64,000 nt of DNA. Origin: Dermatemys mawii (lineage: Eukaryota; Chordata; Testudines; Dermatemydidae). The notes beneath the pieces are model-generated. The model was not told the DNA's origin. It did not search any database and saw only the letters and a program-made list of their open reading frames with translations. Shown here piece by piece: positions 13,100 to 24,665 of the stretch (the stretch's first letter is position 1; each line of letters opens with the position of its first letter). The position numbers and the translations under genes are program-made. Location of the stretch: positions 1,255,355 to 1,319,354 of the forward strand of contig ML677342.1 of NCBI GenBank assembly GCA_007922305.1, read 5' to 3'.

Positions 13100-14800
13100 A
13101 AATTGCCACTACTCCTATTTCTGTCAGTGAGACCGAAGCCAGCAAGATGGCTGCCATTTCCTTACAGTTCATAAGCACATAGACGTGAGGCTGCCCTTAA
13201 TGAGGGCACTGCAGTGAGCAAGAGGCAGATTTAGGGATTGAAGGAAGATGTTGGGGGGCAGTAAGAAGGCTGAGGGCAATGTCGAGGACAGTGATGAATG
13301 TGAGAAATGGAGGGAATGGCAACTTTTCCAGCCTGAGGGTGGTGGTGGGAAGAGGTATCTCCTCTGAGCACCCAGCAGAAGTCAGTATCGTAGTATTGCC
13401 AACTTTTGTGAACTGATGGTCAGTCATTGGGATGTTAGAGCTCGTAGGAGGAGCTGTCACAAGAAGCTCCTCCAATCCCATGACCTTCAGGGCTGAGCAG
13501 AGCTGTGTGCAAGAGCCTTAGGGTTAAGGACATAGACCTGCTCTGCCACTTAGTCTTGCCTTCAGTGTATGATCCTGACAGAGAGGGTCCTGGGATAGTG
13601 TAAGGCAGTATAAGTATAAAGACTCAGGGAAAGGCTGCTGGTGGATCAAGAGCCTCAGACTCAGCAGCAACATTCCCTGCTTCCTGCTACCTTGGAACTT
13701 CTCCCGTACTTGGGATCTGGGTGGAGGAAAAGCCCTGAAGGTACTGAGCCAGGGGAGAGTCAAGGATATGATACATCTAGGTACAGGAAAAAAGAGAACC
13801 ACGGGGGGCAGCAAGGCAAGGAAGTCAGGGAGTCAAGACAGGTATGGCAGTTCCCCTGTCTTAGAAGGGAAGAGAGGGAAAGTAAAGAATCCATCTGAGC
13901 AGCCAAGGAGAGGGGTGCATTTTGTGTACATTAAACACTGACTTTTCAAAGTAAAATTACCATACAGACATAGCCAGAAGATCATGTGTTAGCCAATACA
14001 TTTAAAAATTGTATTTTTTAATATGGGAGTATAAAAAATTAGTTAAACTAGTCCAAACACCTGTATGAGTACTCATATTTCTGTTTGAGGGGTTTATTTC
14101 TCTTTAACTTAAATCTCTTCCTATCTGATTTAAGATCAATCAACATAAGCTTGGTTTTGTTGTAGGAGCAGCAGTGATCTGTATGCTATGTATACCTGTA
14201 TGCTCAAAAAGCCTGTTACACTTCCACTTGTCTCCTTTCCCTCTTTGAATACCTGTGAAGTGGCTTTCCCCCATCCTTCCCTCCTGGAGTGCTTGGGAGA
14301 TGAATGGGTTGTTTAAACAGCTAGAAGACAGAACAGCTCCAATGGTAGAAAAGGTGTCTGGGACTCTTAGTTGGGTAGCAATCACACACCCAAAGCATGG
14401 ACACTGCCTGGACCCTGCCTGAGCTGGGGTGTGACCAACCAGATGCTGCCAAGTCATCTCTAGTCATAGGCCAGGAGCTGGTCCTTAAAAGGGGAAGGTG
14501 CCATGTGCTCTCTCTCTCTCAAGCTTGTACCTCCCAAGAAGGCCCTTCTCCCAGAACAACTGAGTTGCATTCCATCTGCCTTGGGAAGATTTACTCTCAT
14601 CACACCATCCACTGCTGCACTGTGGTACACTTACCCTGAAAGATCCTGACATCTCCACTGCTGTGCCTGTCCTGGGAGCGTGAGTGTGAGTGTGACCTAA
14701 CCCTATCTCCTCCTGCCCCCACCCCTTTCTATGGAACTTAGATACCAATGTAATAAATGTGCTCCTTTCTGCTGAACTCTGGTGGGTCATTAATCCTCCC
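13100..14800. other. Less AT-rich block, origin unknown
   Basis: This block is more GC-balanced than its surroundings and carries several overlapping ORFs of about 80-105 aa on both strands, none with a recognisable domain. Near 14748 the sequence GTAATAAATGTGCTCC, followed by CTGAACTCTGGTGGGTCATT, has the look of a polyadenylation signal inside an LTR or 3' UTR. No LTR boundaries, primer-binding site or gag/pol similarity is visible. It could be an old LTR element or a lncRNA end. I cannot decide. Confidence 0.25.
13980..14007 (+). repeat. Left arm of a 28-bp perfect inverted repeat
   Basis: The 28-bp arm begins GATCATGTGTTAGCC and ends TTTAAAA. It is perfectly reverse-complementary to 15017-15044, about 1 kb away. 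This suggests two copies of one short transposon in opposite orientation, or the two ends of one composite insertion. Confidence 0.8.
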
Positions 14801-14809
14801 TTAGCTTAT

Positions 14810-14946
14810 TAGCTGGCCCAATTTTGGGTAACAGGTTTAAACTGAAATAAAAGTGTCCACACATCCTTTGGCACTGGTTTAATGGAATGAGTTTAAAATC
14901 ATATCTTACACTATTGGCACCAATTTAATTTATGTAGATGAGTCCT
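14810..14946. mobile_element. Possible Harbinger-type MITE remnant
   Basis: The right end reads TATGTAGATGAGTCCTTAG, resembling the inverted Harbinger end plus a TTA target as seen at 34149-34303. The interior has AGTGTCCACACATCC and repeated GTTTAA patches. A left terminus cannot be placed with confidence. Confidence 0.3.
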
Positions 14947-15016
14947 TAGATTCTGGACCTCTGAGCATGGTATGGACCCTACTGAAGTCCCTGTCTGAAC
15001 TAGGGAATAGATAGTG

Positions 15017-15044
15017 TTTTAAATGTATTGGCTAACACATGATC
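15017..15044 (-). repeat. Right arm of the 28-bp perfect inverted repeat
   Basis: Exact reverse complement of 13980-14007. The sequence continues rightward with AACCTATTTTAAACACTG and CACTTAGCGAAGACAAGG, which looks like the interior and edge of a fold-back MITE. The left arm's flank differs, so the copies are unequal in length. Confidence 0.8.
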
Positions 15045-15523
15045 ATTAACCTATTTTAAACACTGTTCAGCACTTAGCGAAGACAAGGTTTTAGCACCTT
15101 TGAAAACACACATCATAGGTTCCCATATATTGTCAACTAAAAAAGTGCTAGTTATTCTAAAGTTGTTAAACTATATCTACACTAGTTGCAAACTCAGTTT
15201 AAAGTTGTGGTATCTAACACATTTTCAAATCTGGCCTATTTTCCTGTTCTAAACAGGGTTGTAGATCATGGCAAGAAATAGGTTCTTCTCCCTCCCTTCT
15301 CTTGTTGTCCCCTCTACCATTCCATTAATTCGTTGCTTGTTTTCATAAATTTAGCCTGCATGTGGACTGGAGAGCTTAAACCTATTCTCATGGTAACTGG
15401 CTTTTCAAGGTGAATTGACTCACAAAAGATTGTCAGGAGGACTTGGTAGCACAGCCCATCTTCTCACCAGAATCTGAAGCTTTTTTCACAGCAATAGGTA
15501 TATTGGTAAGATCCCAGGTCTAA

Positions 15524-16199
15524 GGGCTTGGTTACACTGGCACTTTATAGCGCTATAAAGCCCCCACGAGCGCTATAACCTCCTCCCCGTCCACACTGGC
15601 AAGGCACGTAGAGCGCTATAACTGCTGAGTTATAGCGCTATTATTAATCCACCTCCGCATGGGGAATAAGGGCTGTAGCGCAGCTGCTGTAGCTCTACAG
15701 CAAGAATGTGGACACCCACTGCGCTACAAGTGATCTCTGGAGATGCCTAGAGCCATTTAAGGCAATTGACGTCTCTTCCCTTTGTTTTGAACTCGGCTGG
15801 AGGAATGCGGAAGTACCTCTTTAGAGTTTCTCTCTTAACTCGGAAGATAAGCAATGCAAATGTTTAAGGAGGGAGCCTGTGTGAAAACAAAGCCTTCTGT
15901 GAACGGAGGCTCGCTGACTGGCTTTCAGAAGATCGGAAAAATCACTGTCTCTCTCCCTCTACATACACACAATGTGTCCCCCCTCACCCCCCTCGTTTAA
16001 AAAGCACGTTGCACCCAGCTGAATGCTGGGATACCTGCCCTAATGCGCTGCTCTTAATGCCGCATTAAGTGCCCCAAATGTGGCCATGCTATACCGCTGG
16101 CGCGTCTGAGTGTGGACATATAATAGCGCTATACATATTACTGTATAAGGGGACCGCTATAACCAATAGCGCTATAATCTTGTAAGTGTAACCATACCC
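15524..16199. mobile_element. 676-bp PIF/Harbinger MITE with TAA TSD
   Basis: The left terminus GGGCTTGGTTACACTGGCAC and right terminus (inverted) GGGTATGGTTACACTTACAA form an imperfect inverted repeat. In both, TTATAGCGCTAT follows within about 20 bp. The target duplication TAA lies at 15521-15523 and 16200-16202, as expected for PIF/Harbinger (TWA). The palindrome AGCGCTAT recurs at both ends and in the interior (near 15555, 15573, 15610, 15635, 16125 and 16170). The centre includes CACCCAGCTGAATGCTGGGA. There is no transposase ORF, so it is non-autonomous. Confidence 0.9.
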
Positions 16200-16789
16200 T
16201 AAGTCAGTAGAAGAAAGGAGCCAGAAAGGCTGGCAGTCAGAGCCAGGGGGACAAGAATTATAGGGAAGAACAAGATACAAAGTTAGCATTGGCAGTGAGC
16301 CTGTGCTGTCTCCTTATCTCTCCCAGTGCTTCATTTAGATGTTGAATTGTCTAATAGCATTGAGACTGGTGGGACGCTACACTTACGAACAAAAGTTGCT
16401 CATTCTCTCTCTCTCTCCCTCTTTCTGTTTGGTGTGAAATTCCCCTATTTTTAGATCTCTTTCTTCCATATTGTGACACTAGACACTGAGCTTTTTCCTC
16501 ATTCTCTGAAGCCTCTTCTTAAATTTGAGAGGCCAAACAACTTTCTCCTTTACTAGGTATGGTATTCAAATACCTACACAGTGCCTTGCAGGCCAGGGGA
16601 CACTGGAAAATACTAAGTGAAGTACTCTCCCAAGTTCCTTCCGCAACCCGACCTTTACCAAATTGGGAAACCAACATCAGACACCACTCAGAAGACTATA
16701 TACTCAAGACTTATCAATACTGTTGTCTTCTTTCTTCCATACTTTGAGCAGTAGTGAAATAGTTAAGGATGTTAAAGAATTAAAAGTAG

Positions 16790-17045
16790 CAGAAGATGTG
16801 ATTCCCAGCACAGGTAGACAATATACACGCTAACTCTGCTTGAGCTAATGTGCTAAAATAGTAGTGTGGCCATGGTGGTACAGATGGCATCTTGGGTTAG
16901 CTGGGTTCAGGCAGCTAGCCTCAGCCATTGCCTGTGCCAGTCTGATCACATGACTATTTTTAGCTCAAGCAGAGGTAATACACATATAACCTCTTAAGCT
17001 GGGACTCACATCTCCTAGCTGCCAAGTAGACATGCCCTCAGACAG
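16790..17045. mobile_element. Eroded DNA-transposon MITE
   Basis: The ends carry CACAGGTAGACAATATACAC and, on the right, CTGCCAAGTAGACATGCCCT. Between them TAACTCTGCTTGAGCTAATG is partly mirrored by TTAGCTCAAGCAGAGGTAA, giving an inner palindrome around 16838-16857 and 16957-16976. This matches the fold-back style of turtle Harbinger MITEs. Terminal bases and TSD are not clear. Confidence 0.5.
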
Positions 17046-17322
17046 ACCTTGCTATTTTGGTTTACTCTCTAGTCACATTTTTTAAGTTTTTTTCAAAGCT
17101 ATGAGGGATAGAGACTTTTTTAAAACTGAAAGCTTAAATCTGGCACATAAATCCTTTACCTTTACCAGGATAAAGCACCAGTTTGCCAATCCAGTGCAAT
17201 GCAGCCAATTGTAGTCTCTCCTCCCATGATTCTGTATGCTTTCCTACCAGATCAGACTCTTTAATGGTAGCTCAGCAAATACCTTCATTGAAAATATTAA
17301 CTGGAGGCAAATTGTCCATTAA

Positions 17323-17890
17323 ATCATAGAATCATAGGGTGAGAAGGTACCACAAGGGTCATCTAGTCTAACCCACTGCCAAGATGCAGGATTTGTTGTG
17401 TCTAAACCATCCAAGACCAGTAGCTATCCAGCTTCCCTTTGAAAACCTTTAGTGAAGAAGCTTCCACAACCTACCGAGTCAAATGTTTCATTGTTCTACC
17501 ATTCTTATAGTTAGGAAGGTTTTCTTGATATTTAACCTAAATCTGCTATTCTGTAGTTTGGACTCACTGCCTCTTGTCCTGTCCTCTATGGCAAAAGAGT
17601 ACAACTTTTCTCCATCTTTTTTGTAGCAGTCTTCCAAGTATCTGAAGACTGCTATATATCCTCACTTAATCTCCTCTTTTCCAAAGAGTAGTTTGCTCGT
17701 ATAGTTTGCATTCCATCCCTTTGATCATCTTTGTCACTGGATCTTTTCCAGTTTCTCTACATACTTTCTGTACACTGGTGACCAAAACTGGACACAGTAC
17801 TCCAGCTGAGACATAACTAGCACTGAGTAGAGAGGTACTATCACATCCTGTGACTTGAATGTTATGCCTCTGGCAAAGTCAGTAATAATG
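17323..17890 (-). mobile_element. CR1 LINE 3' end, minus strand
   Basis: The + strand begins ATCATAGAATCATAGG, the reverse complement of the CR1 terminal (ATTCTATGAT)n tail. It continues through GTCATCTAGTCTAACCCACT, then AATCTCCTCTTTTCC, then CACTGGTGACCAAAACTGGA and CACAGTACTCCAGCTGAG. That is the conserved CR1 3' region in antisense. The element is 5'-truncated, as usual for CR1. The upper boundary is estimated. Confidence 0.85.
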
Positions 17891-20499
17891 TATGGTTTTT
17901 CTCTCCTCTAATAGATGCCTTTGGGGTGAGTGTCTCGGTTGAGCTCTAGCAGAGAGCAAAATCTCCATGCCTTCTACTTAGGAAAACTTTATATCTACTA
18001 GATTTTAATCAGAGTGCCAACATTTTGTCTCATGTATGGGCGACAGGCTTTTGGAGACCAACAACGAGCTATTATCAAATCTCGTAGATGGTGACCAATA
18101 GCAGGTAGGTTGACAGAAAGATCTGTAACTCCAGACATCAGATGAAGATGTTAGATGAGTTTGTCTTTCTATACTTTGGATCATGTTTTAGACTAACGGT
18201 AGTGAGTCCCATTACAGAAGACTAGATTGCTCAATTTGTAGTTGCTTTGATGAGGCTCAGATAGAGACTCTCAGTCAGATTTCCATCAATATGACTGGTA
18301 TTTTAGTTTGTGTACCCGTACCCGATTCCTGTGGCACTGATTGGAGTAGTCTATGTTTTAGCCTGGTACCCCTAATTGTCCTCAGGTTTGGTAACTGGAT
18401 ATGGGCTATGGCAGACAATAGTGACTCCACGCTTAGAAACAAGCAAGCCCTAAAGCAAGTTATTCTGTAACACAAATCAGCAAGGAAAGTGTGTTGGGAA
18501 CTCGATGTTCTTTAGGTTTAGTATAGCTCCTCAAAGGCTTTTCGCCTATAAGCCCCGTATTAAGATCGCAGGTACTGAAAGAGGATGGGTAACTGTTTTA
18601 TTAAGTTTAAAGTTTTAATAGAGTTGCCTCAGGCCTTTATACCAAAGAATTGTGTAGTAAGTTTTATTTGCACTGTTCACAAAAGAGTAATAACAATATA
18701 TATGCCACAAAAATACTACTTTAATGTCACACTCTTGTCATCACTTAGACCTCTGAAAGCAATGAAATTTGCTGGCCAGGTGAACATTTATTGGTTTATA
18801 CTTATTGTAATATACTTAACACTTTTTTTGCATCAACCCAGCCAAACTTGCTACATGATCAAATGGTGTGTTTTCTCCAGGGAAGGGGAAAGCTCATTCA
18901 AACTCCAATCATAAAGCAGAAGTTAATCCTGCTCTAGGATGGACTAACTACTTTGCTTTTATGAGTGGGAGTGAAGTGAAGATTTGAAAGCATCATAGGA
19001 AGGGCTTATAGGCATATTCCCTCTCCCAAGTGAGCAACTGGAGTCTTTAGAAATAAACACTATATAAGGAGGGGTCTTTGGAGAAAATTCTCCCATTTGC
19101 TCCCCAGCTGTGAATTCTTCTCTCTCTCCCCTTCCCCATTACTTTTACAAACAATTCACAGAGCCCAGCATGTCTCCTGAGAATTTGCACCCATTTGGTG
19201 TTCATTGAAACCTGAGGAATACCATATCAATATTATATCATATCTTAAGGAGCAGATGAGGCTGGAAGGTCTAGAGGAAGGAGAGACTTTCCCAATCAAT
19301 TCAAATTTTTAAAAAGAGTTTATACTCAGTTCACAAAATGGATGAAATGTTGGACCATTTCTTATTTTGACTAAATCTGTTTGCCCATTCCTAATTAGGA
19401 GTGGCTGGAAGGGCTAGAAGCCCCAGAGAGCTCTTATACTAATAGCTGTAGAGGATTTTGATTGGTGGAGCACTATAGAAATAGAGAGACATGTTTTAAT
19501 AACCTTTCTCAATTTTTGAATATTTATTCATTATTACATTTGTTATAACAACCATAGATATGATGGACTCCTCACAAATAGCTATTCCCACAAGCATGCT
19601 TATATCTGTTTATAGTTGAATTGACTTCAGTGTGGTTAGGCGAAGGAGTAAGCATGAAACTAAGCTGTTTGCAGGATTTGGCCTTTTTATAAAATAAATT
19701 GTAGCATGCTGATAATTTCTTTTGACAAAAGGTGTTATGCTATCATATATAACTTTCTAGTGTCACAAGTGTTGATACTTACATTATGTTACAATATCAA
19801 GTATATTAGATATTTAACTAGTTATGATAGTGTGTCAATTGACAGTACAGAGTTGCAGTTGATAACAGCTGTATTAAAATCAATCCACAAATAAAGAGCA
19901 AATATATTTGAAATTAATGACCAAATTTTCCAAGGGGTTTCAAGGTGGTTTTATTTGCGCATGTGGATGTTATAGATTCTGTCACTTTACTGAATAAATC
20001 AATAAAATTTATACATGTAAAAGTATGTGCACAAACTTTCATACATGCAAGCAGAGGCAACTTGCCTGTAACTGTTTTAGCTTCCACAGTGCTCATTGGT
20101 CTGGGACTTTTTGGTACAGAATATATTTTAACATGAACATCACAACCAGATTATTATTATACAGAGATTATATTATACACACATCACAACCAGATTATAT
20201 ATATACACACACATTATTAGGGAATAAATTATACTGTGACTTCCCTGTGTTGTGTTTAGTAAATATGCATTTGATATTTTTATTACACATTTGTATTCCT
20301 AAGGCTGTATTTATGAAATATATATTTTGCCTATGGGAATGTTGATATGTCTGGTGTTATGGGAACCTGTAAATAAGGATGGGAAAGTTTTGTAAATTAA
20401 CTCAAATTACAGAGTTATATTATATTTTGTTCCATAGAAAATTCTAGAGAATTCCACAGATTGCTGAAAACAATTTTTTGTCCATTTACCTAGGAAGCA
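17891..20499. other. Intron, nothing recognised
   Basis: Unassigned sequence. Near 20135-20200 CATCACAACCAGATTAT is directly repeated 44 bp apart next to a short (TA)/(CA) run, a small local duplication. No coding or RNA gene signal was seen. Confidence 0.4.
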
Positions 20500-20572
20500 A
20501 TGGGGGCAAAAGACCTATCTGGCTTCAAGACTAAGCTTGATAAGTTTATGGAGGAGATGGTGTGATGGGATA
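20500..20572 (+). mobile_element. CR1 3' region, left part, sense
   Basis: GGCTTCAAGACTAAGCTTGA, then AAGTTTATGGAGGAGATGG and TGATGGGATA, is the start of the conserved 3' tail of a turtle CR1 subfamily as I recall it. The tail does not continue here. It resumes at about 21688, after an inverted CR1 segment. Confidence 0.65.
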
Positions 20573-21685
20573 ACAGTTTCAGTATGACCTGCTGTTGTCT
20601 CCCTTTTAACGAGTTCCTTATCTACCTTTCAGTTTTCATATTGATCCCCATCTTTTCCAGTTTAACTAATAATTTCCCATGTGGCACTGTATCAGACGCC
20701 TTACTGAAGTTGAGGTAAATTAGATCCACTGCGTTTACTTTATCTAAAAAATATGTTACTTTCTCAAAGAAGGAGATCAGGCTGGTTTGGCACGATTTAC
20801 CTTTTGTAAAACCATGTTGTATTTTGTCCCATTTTCCATTGACCTCAATGTCCTTAACTCCTTTCTCCTTCAAAAATTTTTCCAAGACTTTGCATACTAC
20901 AGATGTCAAACTAACAGGCCTGTAGTTACCCGGGTCACTTTTTTTTCCTTTCTTAAAGATAGGAACTGTATTAGCAATTCTCCAGTCATATGGTACAACC
21001 CCTGAGTTTACAGATTTATTAAAAATTCTTGCTAATGGGCTTGCAATTTAATGTGCCAGTTCCTTTAATATTCTTGGAAGAAGATTATCTGAGTCCCCCA
21101 GTTTAGTCCCATTAAGCTGTTCGAGTTTGGCTTTTATCTCGGATATGGTAATATCTACCTCCATATTCTCATTCCCATTTGCCATGCTATCTTTATCCCT
21201 AAGATCCTCATTAGCCTCATTAAAGACTGAGGCAAAGTATTTGTTTAGATATTGGGCCATGCCTATATTATCCTTAACTTCCACTCCATCCTCATTTTTA
21301 GCGGACCAACTTCTTCTTTCTTTGTTTTCTTCTTATTTATATGACTATAGAACCTTTTACTATTGGTTTTAATTCCCTTTGCAAGGTCCAATTGTACAGG
21401 ACTTTTAGCCTTTCTCACTTTATCCCTACATGTTTTGACCTCAATAAGGTAGATTTCCTTGCTGATCCCTCTCATCTTCCAGTCCCTGTACGCTTTCTGC
21501 TTTTTCTTAATCACCACTCTGAGATGCTTGCTTATCCAGCTTGGTCTACAACTCCTGCCTATGATTTTTTTTCCCCTTTCTTGGGATGCAGGCTTCTGAT
21601 AGCTCTGCAACTTTGATTTAAAGTAATCCCAGGCCTCCTCCACCTTTAGATCCATAAGTTCTTCAGCCCAATCCACTTGATAGCC
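20573..21685 (-). mobile_element. CR1 ORF2 fragment (pre-RT region and RT fingers/palm), inverted
   Basis: On the minus strand three ORFs in different frames give one continuous CR1 ORF2 segment. Residues from 21676 to 21263 (WDYFKSKL, KKKQKAYRDWK, CRDKVRKAK) are the linker before the RT. 21284-21048 (YFASVFNE ... LPRILKELAH) follows. Then comes an RT start in another frame near 20990-20930 (IFKKGKKSDPGNYRPVSLT). 20909-20622 contains HGFTKGKSCQTSL and the motif-A region FSKASDTVPHG, where the family normally has AFD. It reads on to about 20575 and stops before the YxDD catalytic motif. The 5' endonuclease and the 3' end are both missing. It is broken by frameshifts and stops. Confidence 0.85.
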
Positions 21686-21687
21686 TT

Positions 21688-22057
21688 TGATGGGATGTTA
21701 GCTGGGGTGGGATCTGAGTTATTACAGATAATTCTTTCCTGGTGAGTCTTGCCCACATGCTCAGGATTTAGCTGATCACCATATTTGGAGTCAGGAAGGA
21801 ATTTTCCTGCAGAGCAGATTGGCAGAGACCCTGGGAGGGTTTCACCTTCCTCTGCAGCATAGGGCAAGGTTCACTTGCTGGAGGATTCTCTGCACCTTGA
21901 AGTCTTTAAACCATGATTTGAGGACTTCAGTAGCTCAGACATAGGTTAGGGGTTTATTGCAGGAGTGTGTGGGTGAGATTCCATGGCCTGCATTGTGCAG
22001 GAGGTCAGACTAGATTATCATAATGGTCCCTTCTGACCTTAAAGTCTATGAGTCTAT
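21688..22057 (+). mobile_element. CR1 3' tail, right part, sense
   Basis: TGATGGGATGTTAGCTGGGG, GTGAGTCTTGCCCACATGCT and CTGGAGGATTCTCTGCACC are followed by TGCAGGAGGTCAGACTAGAT, TGGTCCCTTCTGACCTTAAA and a terminal GTCTATGAGTCTAT. This is a CR1-type 3' UTR with a TCTATGA-repeat end in + orientation. It pairs with 20500-20572 as one interrupted element. Confidence 0.8.
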
Positions 22058-22059
22058 CT

Positions 22060-23830
22060 TCCTCTCAACAAGTTTCATGCCACCTTCAAGAGACTGGCAG
22101 CATTTTTGGCGGCTCTCTACCCTTTTCCTTCACTTTTGGCAACTGTCTTTTTTAGGTGGCAAGTGCCTGGACTGGGATCACCACAGACAAGTGGATCCAG
22201 AAGATTTTCTGCAATGGATATCGCAGTTCCAATCCCGTCCTACCCAACAACCAACTTCCCCGTCCCTCTTTAGGGATCCCACTCACAAGATAACATGAAA
22301 GCAAGAGGTGGACTCATCTTGGAGCAATGGATGAGATGTCATTACAGTTCAAGGGTCAGGGGTCTTTATTCCCATTATTTTCTCATTCCAAAAAAAAATG
22401 GTTAACCTCCCATTCTGGACCTTCATCATTTCAACAACAAATATTTTCCTTACAGGAAATATGTCAGATTCCTAGCAGGAACAGCTCATTACCAGAACAG
22501 TATCCTGCCCTTTGGTCTTCCCACAATACTGAGGATGTACTTGGCAGCTGTAGTAGCTCCCTTAATGAAACAAGGAATCCAGATCTACCCACATCTCATT
22601 GATTATTTGATCTTCAGAAGATCACCTGACCAAGTGACAATAGAAATTAGTCTATTGTTGGATATTGACGTAAATAATGCATACCTGTGATGTTTAATGT
22701 CAGCACAATACACTTATGTGCCACAGACTGAGAAATGCCAAGTGTTCTGTTCCAGAGGGGCTCCTATCTAGACTTCCTGTTAGATGCTTTTCTGATTCCC
22801 TGGACACTGGGACTAATGTATATGTCCCCTTCCCCTCCGCTTCACATCTCTGTGATATTGATGGTCCTGATGATTTAGGCAAGATACTGGATCGAGGACC
22901 ATGATAGCCCCAGCACAAGCCAGGCAATTCTGGAATTCAGATCTGGTGAGCTTTTCAGTTGTAGCTGCTGATCACTTTGCCTGTTCTGCCCAACAGTTTC
23001 TCATCACAGCAGTCAGATGCTATACCAGCTGGCTGACATTCACGAAAAGAAGCTGTTCAGCTGAAGTTCAGAACTTTCTGCTCCAAAGCAGAAAAGCCTC
23101 AGCTAGACTGACTTATAAAGCTTAGCGGAAGAGATTTGATATTTGGTCATCTCAGCACTAGCTGTCTCCCTTGACAACACCCATTTCAGTGATATTGGAC
23201 TATATACTAGCTCTGAAACAATCTGATCTCTATGATTGTTCCTTATGAATATTTGCACATCACCCTCCTTCCTATTCTGGGCCACACTGTATTTTCTTAC
23301 CCTACAGTGGCTAGATTCTTTCTTTCTTTAAGGGCTTTATTCATGTTTTCCCTCCAATTTTGGAGTCATGTCCCTCTTGGGACATCAAGATAGTAGTAAC
23401 AGGTTTGACAGACTCTCCCTTTGTTCCCTGTACCACCTACCAGTGAAGACTATTTTTTAGTAACCATTGTATTTTCTTGGTAGGCGAGATTCAGACCCTC
23501 AGTGGGGGTCCCCCTTATACAGGACATGATTATTCTCAGGCTTATCCCAAATTCCTGCTCAAGGTTGTTTCAGAATTCCATGTGAACCAATTTATTCATC
23601 TTCCAGTTTTCTTACCCAAACCTCCCTCCATCTTGTTAGACTTCATACATTTGATTTAGTAAGAGCACTGTCATGTTACCTTAATAGGACAAAACCATTC
23701 AGGATCACACCTAGATTGCTTGTAGTTATGGTGAAAGTGAAAGGGTCAGTTTCCTCACCAAGAGTATCAGAATGGGTCTCTAATTATATAAAACATATTA
23801 TGATCTAGCTAAGTTAGATCTACCTACCCA
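22060..23830 (+). mobile_element. DIRS-like retroelement remnant (RT, RNase H and recombinase region)
   Basis: Reading frames on the + strand, split by many stops and frameshifts, give pieces in the order of a DIRS-type pol. First is ITTDKWIQKI (near 22170). Then comes an RT palm with RKYVRFLAGTAHYQ and ILPFGL (near 22455-22525) and YPHLIDYLI at 22586-22612, where HLID replaces the catalytic YLDD. An RNase-H-distal piece has RNAKCSVF (near 22725) and APAQARQFWNSDL (22910-22950). The region between RNase H and recombinase has PKFLLKVVSEFHVNQ (near 23545). Last is a piece reading HVTLIGQNHSGSH-like (23670-23710), equivalent to the recombinase N-terminus. The C-terminal catalytic tyrosine region is not recognisable. 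DIRS elements integrate by tyrosine recombinase rather than DDE integrase. The clade call is from motif memory. Confidence 0.7.
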
Positions 23831-24604
23831 CATAAGAACTCATTTTCAGTTGCTGAAAAAGTGTGCTCTGTGTTTCTGAAAGCTATACAGAGTACATTGT
23901 TCAAACTATATAATTTAGGGAAGCTAGGCATGAAGATCTTGTAGGGGCAGTGTGTAGGTATCCTTCCCTTGGAATTGTTTTTAAAGGATACATCATTTGG
24001 TGCAATCAGCATTTCTACCACAACAAAGGGAGGGGTGAAATACTGTCCAAAGCATATTTATGAACCGTAGCGGTAAATCATCTCTGGCAAGGGTTATTTA
24101 ACAGTATCCAGAGAGGAGGCAAGTTCCATAAGAGGTAGCAAAATTTCTGTAGCCTTCCCTTCAGTTTAATGGCAGAACTTTCACAAGCGACACCTGGGAG
24201 CTCCCTCCAGCATATCACTGTTGTTAGCCTTTGGTTGTCCCAGAAGGTTTTGGTTCCTGGAGCTGATGGGTCTCCTCCCTAGATCACCTGCTTAATCTTC
24301 AACTAGAACAGTATGACACAGGACTTGGTGTGCTATGGTGAATCTGCTCATGTGGGTCTTTTGACCTGACTCTTGACAGGGTGGTTAAGAAGAGCAAGGT
24401 GGTTTTGGAACAGATAATTTCTATAGTATATGAAGAATCAACATCTTCACGTGTTTTATAGAATTTGAGCCTATTTGGGGTCTTGTACAGTGATAGAAAA
24501 TTTAATAATTTTAGATGTAACACTCCTGCCATTCATATCTTTCATCAAAACAAGCTGAATGTTTTTATAAAATTCTCCAAAGTATCCTGGACTTTCCTTT
24601 GAAC

Positions 24605-24665
24605 AATCTAATACTGGCCACTATCAAAGATAGGTAAGGAACCACTGGTCTGACCTGGTATGGGA
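24605..24665 (+). mobile_element. CR1 3' end fragment
   Basis: TACTGGCCACTATCAAAGAT then CACTGGTCTGACCTGGTATG is the short conserved stretch near the CR1 3' terminus, also seen at 39083-39165 as ATTGGCCACGGTAGGAAGAC then TTGGTCTGACCCAGAGTGGC. The rest of the element is not recognisable. Confidence 0.6.

Noticed and set aside
14740..14800. LTR end with polyadenylation signal
   Set aside because: AATAAA and a plausible downstream segment exist, but no TG...CA boundaries, primer-binding site, polypurine tract or pol sequence accompany them.
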